A stretch of 49,166 nucleotides of DNA. Source: Metasolibacillus sp. Its GTDB lineage: Bacteria > Bacillota > Bacilli > Bacillales_A > Planococcaceae. The translations under genes were made by a program, and so were the position numbers. The notes beneath the pieces are model-generated. The model saw only the letters and a list, made by a program, of their open reading frames with translations. It was not told the origin of the DNA and did no database searches. Every line of letters starts with the position of its first letter. Position 1 is the first letter of the stretch. Positions 44,628-49,166 of this stretch are shown in pieces. The stretch covers positions 1-49,166 of the forward strand of contig NZ_JAMBIZ010000031.1 of assembly GCF_025291715.1 (NCBI RefSeq). Reading direction: 5' to 3'.

Positions 44628-44661
44628 ACACAGGCAAAATCGCAGTTGATTTCGCCTGTGT
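44628..44661 (-). terminator. yvyF terminator
   Basis: Stem ACACAGGC-x-AAATC/GATTT-x-GCCTGTGT, then ATTTTTATCC on the minus strand, 5 bp after the yvyF stop. flgM expression therefore depends mainly on its own promoter. Confidence 0.9.
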
Positions 44662-44666
44662 CGTTT

Positions 44667-45080
44667 TTATTTCTTTTTGGCAGCTAAATATGTGCCGCGC
44701 TCAGCTTGGGCAATATTATCTCGGAATTCCTTCGCAGCATCAAATGTGCGTAAATCAGATTTTAAGTCATTTTGGCAATTATCACAAAGCTTGCCTGTTG
44801 TCGTAAGACGTCCACAATTGTCACACGGATAGCCTAAATTCGGGAATGTCGCTGGATGTAGCCGCCCTTTACGCACCCATTTGTATAGTAAATCTTTGCT
44901 TACACCTGTTGCTTCCTCAATGCGCTCCACATTGGCTGCGCGGTTTTCGCGTTTACGTAAAAAGCGATAGACGATTTGATATAAGTCTTCTTCTTTTTGT
45001 GCACATTTATGACACACGTCACGCAAGCCTGTATAATTAAAAAACTCATTGCATTCTGGACAGTTTCTAATCTCCGCCAT
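44667..45080 (-). CDS. yvyF: YvyF, flagellar-operon-associated zinc-finger/HTH protein
   Basis: 137 aa. N-terminal zinc finger CPEC...CHKC, a middle MerR-like or MarR-like helical segment (RIEEATGVSKDLLYKWVRKG), and a second C-x2-C pair CDNC...CDNC. The family is found just upstream of flgM in Bacillales and may regulate flagellar genes; direct function is not established. It has its own promoter in the gap to comFC. Confidence 0.9.
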   Translation of the reverse strand: MAEIRNCPECNEFFNYTGLRDVCHKCAQKEEDLYQIVYRFLRKRENRAANVERIEEATGVSKDLLYKWVRKGRLHPATFPNLGYPCDNCGRLTTTGKLCDNCQNDLKSDLRTFDAAKEFRDNIAQAERGTYLAAKKK

Positions 45081-45117
45081 AATATTTCCCTCCTAAATGC
45101 CTCGCTTCATTTCTTTC

Positions 45118-45148
45118 ATTATACAATAAATAATTAATATTTTGTCAT
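45118..45148 (-). promoter_or_regulatory. Putative sigma-A promoter of yvyF
   Basis: Minus strand ATGACA, 19-bp spacer, TATAAT. It overlaps the end of comFC. The spacer is long, so strength is uncertain. Confidence 0.45.
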
Positions 45149-45741
45149 CCTTTTATTAAGACAATGGCACTTACACTTTGTGCCCCTGCATCAAGCAGTG
45201 CTTTTTTAGCATGCGCAATCGTTGTTCCTGTCGTCAAAATGTCATCTATTAATATATAGTGATTCATCTCTAGCTCCTTATTACAAGTAAAAAGTGGTGC
45301 TACTTGCTGACGCTGCTCTTTGCTTTTTCCTACCTGTGTTTCTATCGTTGTTTTTTCTAGTAAGTGTTGAAAAGGAATTTCCGCTGCGTGCAGTAATTCA
45401 TCAATATGTGCAAATGTGCGCTCTTTCTTTTTTAATGGATGCATCGGAATTGGCACAATCGTTTCTTGACGATAGTTTAAGCATTCATGTATCTCCTGAC
45501 GAAAAATCTTTGCTAAGACAATATCTTGTGAAAATTTATACTGGTGGAGAAATTGTTTCATCATATCATTGTACTGATAGAGTGCTATGATGCCATCTTT
45601 TTCATAATGGGCTCTTTCAAATTTCTCCTCACATCTTTCGCAAATGACAGGTGGCCAGCTACGTTCAAATAGTGTTTTCCATGTTATCACCTGCTGTAGC
45701 TCTCGTTCACATAGTAGGCAATTGTGTACTTCCTTGTCCAT
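45145..45741 (-). CDS. comFC: Competence protein ComFC (phosphoribosyltransferase-like)
   Basis: 198 aa. ATG 45741 is preferred: GAGG lies six bases before it, and a start four codons upstream would overlap that site. N-terminal four-cysteine zinc site CLLCERE...CERC, and the PRPP-binding loop YILIDDILTTGTT of the PRTase fold. ComFC acts in late DNA uptake with ComFA. Overlaps comFA by 35 bp. Confidence 0.94.
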   Translation of the reverse strand: MDKEVHNCLLCERELQQVITWKTLFERSWPPVICERCEEKFERAHYEKDGIIALYQYNDMMKQFLHQYKFSQDIVLAKIFRQEIHECLNYRQETIVPIPMHPLKKKERTFAHIDELLHAAEIPFQHLLEKTTIETQVGKSKEQRQQVAPLFTCNKELEMNHYILIDDILTTGTTIAHAKKALLDAGAQSVSAIVLIKG

Positions 45742-47038
45742 ATGCCACCTCATTTAGTCGTTCAATTTCTGATTTAGCTTCATCCATTTCTAACGAGATT
45801 CCGTGATGAAAAAAGACGATATCACCAGTCGGATATTCACGGCTACGCCCAACACGCCCCGCAATTTGAATCAGTGCACTTGCAGTAAAAATGGCACTTT
45901 CTGCCCCAACAACTGCTACTTGCAAATTTGCAATTGTAATGCCTCTTTCTAAAATAGTCGTCGTAAGTAAGCCATGGATTTCTCCATTGCGTAGCTGCAA
46001 CACTTTTTCTTTACGCAGTGGATCCTCTGCATGGACGCCTAAAATATTTTCACAAAACAATGGCAAGGCTTGCTCTATCATGTCAATAGTCGGGAAAAAG
46101 ATAAGAAAGGGCTGTTTTCTAGTGATACATCGCTCTACCCATTGCTGTAGTTTTTTAGGGAGCTTGCCTTTTTGAATTTGCTGTTTGTAGCGAAATAATG
46201 ATTGCAAGCGTGGGACAGGTAATGGATGGTTATGATAGCGCTTTGGGATAAAGGAGTACCCCTCTCGCTGCTTTAAAAGTTGTGGTGATGGTGTTGCTGT
46301 CACGTAAGCAATTGGAGCATCTGCTTTTTTTGCCTTTAAGACAGCTTTTTGCAATGATTGATCAAATGTGTATGGGAAGGCATCTGCCTCATCTACTAGC
46401 ATGACATCAAAGGCTTCGTGAAAACGGTAGAGCTGATGTGTTGTTGCAATAATGAGCTGTGCATAGCCTTGTTGTGCTGGGGCATCTCCATATAGTTCAT
46501 GGATTGTTGTCGATGGTAGTACTTTTCGTAGTCTTGGAGCTAATTCTAATACTACGTCCGTACGTGGTGTGGCGATACAGACGCGTAAATTTTGTTGTAG
46601 CGCTTCGTATATAGGAAGAAAAAGAATTTCTGTTTTTCCAGATCCACAAACTGCATGCAGGAGATGCGAACGTTTTTGTGCAATGCTTTCGATTAGCTGC
46701 TCGGTTGCCTTTGCCTGCAATTCTGTCAGTGTGCTTGTCCAATGAAGTTGATGCTTTTTGATATTGCGTTTGTGAGGTCCATTCCATGTGAAGAGCTGTG
46801 TACAACTCGCTACACGCCCCATTGTGATACAGTGGCGACAGTATGTGCAAATCCGCTCACATTTAGCGCAGCGATAATGAATAAATTTAGCTTGCTTTGT
46901 GTTGAAGCAACGATTACAGCGATAGTGATTTTTCAGTAGTTTTTTTGTCATTGAAATGGCTTCATGCTTGATAAATAAGTCTCTTTTTATATAGTTATCA
47001 ATTAAGTCTAGGGAGTAAGGTAAGTCTTCACGGCGCAT
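45707..47038 (-). CDS. comFA: Competence DNA-uptake ATPase ComFA
   Basis: 443 aa from ATG 47038 (GGAGG eight bases upstream; the longer frame is not supported). N-terminal zinc-binding cluster C41/C44, C57/C60, C64/C67 and C70; Walker A CGSGKTE (121-127); DEAD-like VDEADAFPY; helicase motif VATPSP-like AYVTATPSPQ; QIAGRVGRS. It powers import of transforming ssDNA into the cytoplasm, like a PriA-type helicase. comFB, which lies between comFA and comFC in B. subtilis, is absent; the two genes overlap here. Confidence 0.95.
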   Translation of the reverse strand: MRREDLPYSLDLIDNYIKRDLFIKHEAISMTKKLLKNHYRCNRCFNTKQAKFIHYRCAKCERICTYCRHCITMGRVASCTQLFTWNGPHKRNIKKHQLHWTSTLTELQAKATEQLIESIAQKRSHLLHAVCGSGKTEILFLPIYEALQQNLRVCIATPRTDVVLELAPRLRKVLPSTTIHELYGDAPAQQGYAQLIIATTHQLYRFHEAFDVMLVDEADAFPYTFDQSLQKAVLKAKKADAPIAYVTATPSPQLLKQREGYSFIPKRYHNHPLPVPRLQSLFRYKQQIQKGKLPKKLQQWVERCITRKQPFLIFFPTIDMIEQALPLFCENILGVHAEDPLRKEKVLQLRNGEIHGLLTTTILERGITIANLQVAVVGAESAIFTASALIQIAGRVGRSREYPTGDIVFFHHGISLEMDEAKSEIERLNEVAYGQGSTQLPTM

Positions 47039-47140
47039 GATACGTCCCTCCATAAAGTTAGCAATTTGAAAATTGAGAAGAAAGCCTTTGTAATGCGCTT
47101 TTTTTGTTCTTTTCAATATATGGGATCATCTCCTTTATAG

Positions 47141-47195
47141 ATTTATTGGCGCTTTTGTGAGTTTTATTGGCGCTTTTACACATTTTATTGGCGAA
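47141..47195. repeat. Tandem repeat, 21-bp unit, three copies (locus B)
   Basis: Cores ATTGGCG begin at 47145, 47166 and 47187, an exact 21-bp period, unit TTTTATTGGCGCTTTT plus variable bases. It lies between degV's terminator and comFA's start. Same family and same orientation as locus A. Confidence 0.88.
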
Positions 47196-47205
47196 TGCTA
47201 AAAAA

Positions 47206-47231
47206 TGCCTGGAAAAAGTAGCTTCCAGGCA
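47206..47231 (-). terminator. degV terminator
   Basis: 9-bp stem TGCCTGGAA/TTCCAGGCA, then TTTTTTAGC on the minus strand, 12 bp after the degV stop. Confidence 0.93.
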
Positions 47232-47243
47232 CTCGGTTCATCA

Positions 47244-48086
47244 TTATTTTTTCAGCCAGCCTACCGCTAATGCACCTTCACCTAAGTGTGTGCCGATCAC
47301 TGGGCCGAAGTAGCTTAGTTTAAAGCTAACGTTTGGATGCGTTGCCTGTAATTGTTTCATCCATTCAGCTGCTTCTTCCTCACAGTTGCTATGGATAACA
47401 GTTGCTTGCAAATCACCATGCTGCTCTATCGCTTGAGCTAATAGCTCTTCAACACGACGTAGCGCTTTTTTGCGCGTGCGAATTTTTTCAAATGGCACGA
47501 TAACTTTATCAACGAAGTGGAGCACAGGCTTCACTTGAAGCAAGCCACCAATTAATGCTGCAGCAGCTGATAAGCGACCACCACGCTGTAAATGTGCTAA
47601 ATCATCAACGACAAAATAAGCTCCTAATGTTGGTCTTATGCTTTCTAAATGTGCGATAATTTCTTCTACAGTGGCACCTTGTTCCACCATTTTCGCTGCC
47701 TCTAATACGTACATTCCTTGTGGTGAACAAGCAATTTCACTGTCAAAAGCTGTGACCTTAATGCCCTCAACCATATTACCAGCCTGTACTGCACCGCTGA
47801 ATGTGCCACTAATACCGCTTGATAAATGAATGGAAATGACTTCATCATAGTCTTTAGCAAGCTGTTCAAATAGCTCGACAAATTTGCCAACTGGGGGCTG
47901 TGTTGTTTTTGGAAAAACTTTAGAGTTTCGCACTTTATCATAAAATTCAGAGGCTGTAATTTCGACCTCTTCCTCATAGATGCCATCTTCTAAATTAACG
48001 CTTAGAGGAATCATATGAATATTATAGCGACTGCGTTCCTCTTCTGTTAAATAGGCTGTACTATCTGTTACAATTGCAATTTTCAT
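47244..48086 (-). CDS. degV: DegV-family fatty-acid-binding protein (FakB-like)
   Basis: 280 aa from ATG 48086; an upstream GTG would overlap the GAGGAG site. Motifs: IAIVTDSTAYL at the N-terminus, TTQPPVGKF, SIHLSSGISGTFSGAV, and C-terminal GPVIGTHLGEGALAVG. DegV/FakB proteins carry fatty acids to the FakA kinase for lipid incorporation. It lies upstream of comFA, as in B. subtilis. Confidence 0.95.
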   Translation of the reverse strand: MKIAIVTDSTAYLTEEERSRYNIHMIPLSVNLEDGIYEEEVEITASEFYDKVRNSKVFPKTTQPPVGKFVELFEQLAKDYDEVISIHLSSGISGTFSGAVQAGNMVEGIKVTAFDSEIACSPQGMYVLEAAKMVEQGATVEEIIAHLESIRPTLGAYFVVDDLAHLQRGGRLSAAAALIGGLLQVKPVLHFVDKVIVPFEKIRTRKKALRRVEELLAQAIEQHGDLQATVIHSNCEEEAAEWMKQLQATHPNVSFKLSYFGPVIGTHLGEGALAVGWLKK

Positions 48087-48109
48087 TAATACTTCCACTC
48101 CTCTACTAT

Positions 48110-48219
48110 CATCAATTACGCCTTAGCGCAATTGCGTCCAGATTTTTTATCTGTGACATCCGCCAGAGGCTTATGTTGATTCAATAAATATGGGGACATT
48201 TTACACTGAATCAACATAA
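48110..48219. repeat. Palindromic extragenic element
   Basis: A perfect 13-bp inverted repeat TTATGTTGATTCA (48171-48183)/TGAATCAACATAA (48207-48219) with a 23-nt spacer. To its left is a 10-bp palindrome CGCAATTGCG near 48127 within GCCTTAGCGCAATTGCGTCC. The layout is of a dispersed small repeat; similar sequence is remembered from Lysinibacillus genomes, but that was not checked. Confidence 0.45.
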
Positions 48220-48266
48220 TTCTACCTTATGTAGCTATAAAGTGGAACATAAAATTAAATTTCTGC

Positions 48267-48788
48267 TTATTCATTACCAATATAAAACACGCTTGTTACT
48301 TTCCATGCTCCATCTTCATTTACTAGGACGGTAACTTGGCGACCTTTGCTTGAAAGCTCTGTATCCGTTTCATCCTCTATCATATTGATGTCTAAGTTCG
48401 CATAAACTTGCGCTTCATTGTCATCATATTTCACAATCGTAATATCGCTTGCCTGACGATTGATTGTATATGCATCAAAGGCTTTTTGTGCCTCAACTAA
48501 ATCCTTTTCATAATCAAAGCCTGTGGCATTTTGAGAAAGTGTCGCACTATAGCGTTCCATATCCTCTTCGTTAAACGATGCAATATATTCATTGAAAACA
48601 GCGATAATTTTATCGCGCTCTTCAGCTGGCACGTTAGCAGCTTCTTCAATTTTGTCACCCATCATTTCAAAGCCAACCGTACCCTCTTCAATTATTTCAG
48701 CCGTTTGTTCTGCGCTTAACGGTTCTTCTTTGTTTCCGCATGCTGCTAATGTTAATACAGCCATTAGCATAATCAACCATTTTTTCAT
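48267..48788 (-). CDS. Lipoprotein with NTF2/SnoaL-like C-terminal region
   Basis: 173 aa from ATG 48788, ten bases after GGAGG. Signal peptide with lipobox LAAC (MKKWLIMLMAVLTLAACGNK), so the mature protein is lipid-anchored outside the membrane. The body is acidic; the end, RQVTVLVNEDGAWKVTSVFY, resembles the last strands of NTF2-like folds. Function unknown. A minus-strand TACAAT (48813-48818) with a TGC extension may be its -10. Confidence 0.75.
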   Translation of the reverse strand: MKKWLIMLMAVLTLAACGNKEEPLSAEQTAEIIEEGTVGFEMMGDKIEEAANVPAEERDKIIAVFNEYIASFNEEDMERYSATLSQNATGFDYEKDLVEAQKAFDAYTINRQASDITIVKYDDNEAQVYANLDINMIEDETDTELSSKGRQVTVLVNEDGAWKVTSVFYIGNE

Positions 48789-48974
48789 TTCTTCAAAACC
48801 TCCTGCGCACATATTGTAGCATATCTTATGCATATCTGCTTATTTGATATTTCGTCTCATATAGACGTACTAGTTCATTGGAGGTTTCATCTTGATTTCA
48901 AAATAATTATGGCTTAACATAGTTGCATTCAGTTTTTTGAACTGACAAGGATGATTTCTATAAAATCTTTGCCA
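48789..48974. other. Non-coding gap upstream of the lipoprotein gene
   Basis: AT-rich, no supported gene. It contains the putative extended -10 at 48811-48820 and then leads into the tandem repeat array. Confidence 0.5.
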
Positions 48975-49166
48975 TTTTATTTGTAGGTTTCCCTGATTTA
49001 TTTGCGGTTTCTCGAATTTATTTGCGCTTTTCCCGATTTATTTGCGACTTTCTCGAATTTATTTGCGCTTTTCCCGATTTATTTGCGGCTTCTCGAATTT
49101 ATTTGCGCTTTTCCCGATTTATTTGCGGCTTCTCGAATTTATTTGCGCTTTTCCCGATTTATTTGC
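48975..49166. repeat. Tandem repeat, 20/21-bp unit, about ten copies (locus C, runs off window)
   Basis: Cores ATTTGCG (first copy ATTTGTAG) begin at 48979, 49000, 49020, 49040, 49061, 49081, 49101, 49121, 49141 and 49161. Two unit types alternate, TTTATTTGCGCTTTTCCCGA and TTTATTTGCGGCTTCTCGAA, giving a 40-bp higher-order period. The array continues beyond the window. It shares the A-T-T-x-GCG-x-TT core with loci A and B. Confidence 0.92.

Noticed and set aside
48975-49166. CRISPR array
   Set aside because: Units are contiguous with no unique 30-40 bp spacers, and no cas genes are near; it is a simple tandem array.

Overview
The window is a chromosomal segment from a low-GC, Gram-positive, motile Bacillales bacterium. 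It is most like Lysinibacillus/Solibacillus (Planococcaceae): the gene order follows the Bacillus subtilis comF-flg-hag-fliD-hpf-secA-prfB-ftsEX region, the flagellins are short, and a legionaminic-acid flagellin-modification island sits next to them. The genus is inferred from gene content and sequence style; no 16S or other marker is present. Nearly every gene is on the minus strand. The plus-strand genes are comK1 and one transposase.

Layout from low to high coordinates: (1) 1-2965: 5' end of a group IIC-type intron just after a terminator, then an EnvC-like M23 murein hydrolase with ftsX and ftsE. (2) 3.2-9.5 kb: a YvlB-like DUF4097 protein and uvrB-uvrA under a LexA box. (3) 9.5-16.5 kb: an IDEAL-domain protein, divergent comK1, prfB with its programmed frameshift, secA, a NERD-domain protein, hpf and a PilZ protein. 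(4) 16.6-21.7 kb: a second fliS, a second comK-like gene, and flaG-fliD-fliT-fliS. (5) 21.8-35.1 kb: an AT-rich glycosylation island with an SDR, a CgeB-like glycosyltransferase, a sugar amidotransferase, legF, ptmE, a PglD/NeuD-like acyltransferase, legI, legG, legC, legB, two Maf/DUF115 glycosyltransferases and a small unknown protein. (6) 35.1-36.2 kb: about 1.1 kb without an intact gene, holding transposase-like remnants. (7) 36.2-39.6 kb: two near-duplicate flagellin genes and an IS1182-like element inserted just upstream of their sigma-D promoter. (8) 39.7-45.1 kb: csrA, fliW, yviE, flgL, flgK, flgN, flgM, yvyF. (9) 45.1-49.2 kb: comFC, comFA, degV, a lipoprotein and a tandem-repeat array that runs off the window.

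How the parts fit together: FlgM/sigma-D timing, FliW-CsrA control of flagellin translation, FliS/FliT/FliD export and cap functions, and Maf-dependent sialic-acid-like glycosylation form one flagellar-filament programme. Both hag leaders carry a hairpin with an AAGGAUGU-type CsrA site plus a GGA in the Shine-Dalgarno, and a third GGAUGU-loop hairpin lies just after csrA. Competence appears in two ComK paralogues and comFA/comFC. Three separate loci carry the same family of 20-21 bp tandem repeats with a core like ATTGGCG or ATTTGCG. No CRISPR array, tRNA, rRNA or prophage was seen.
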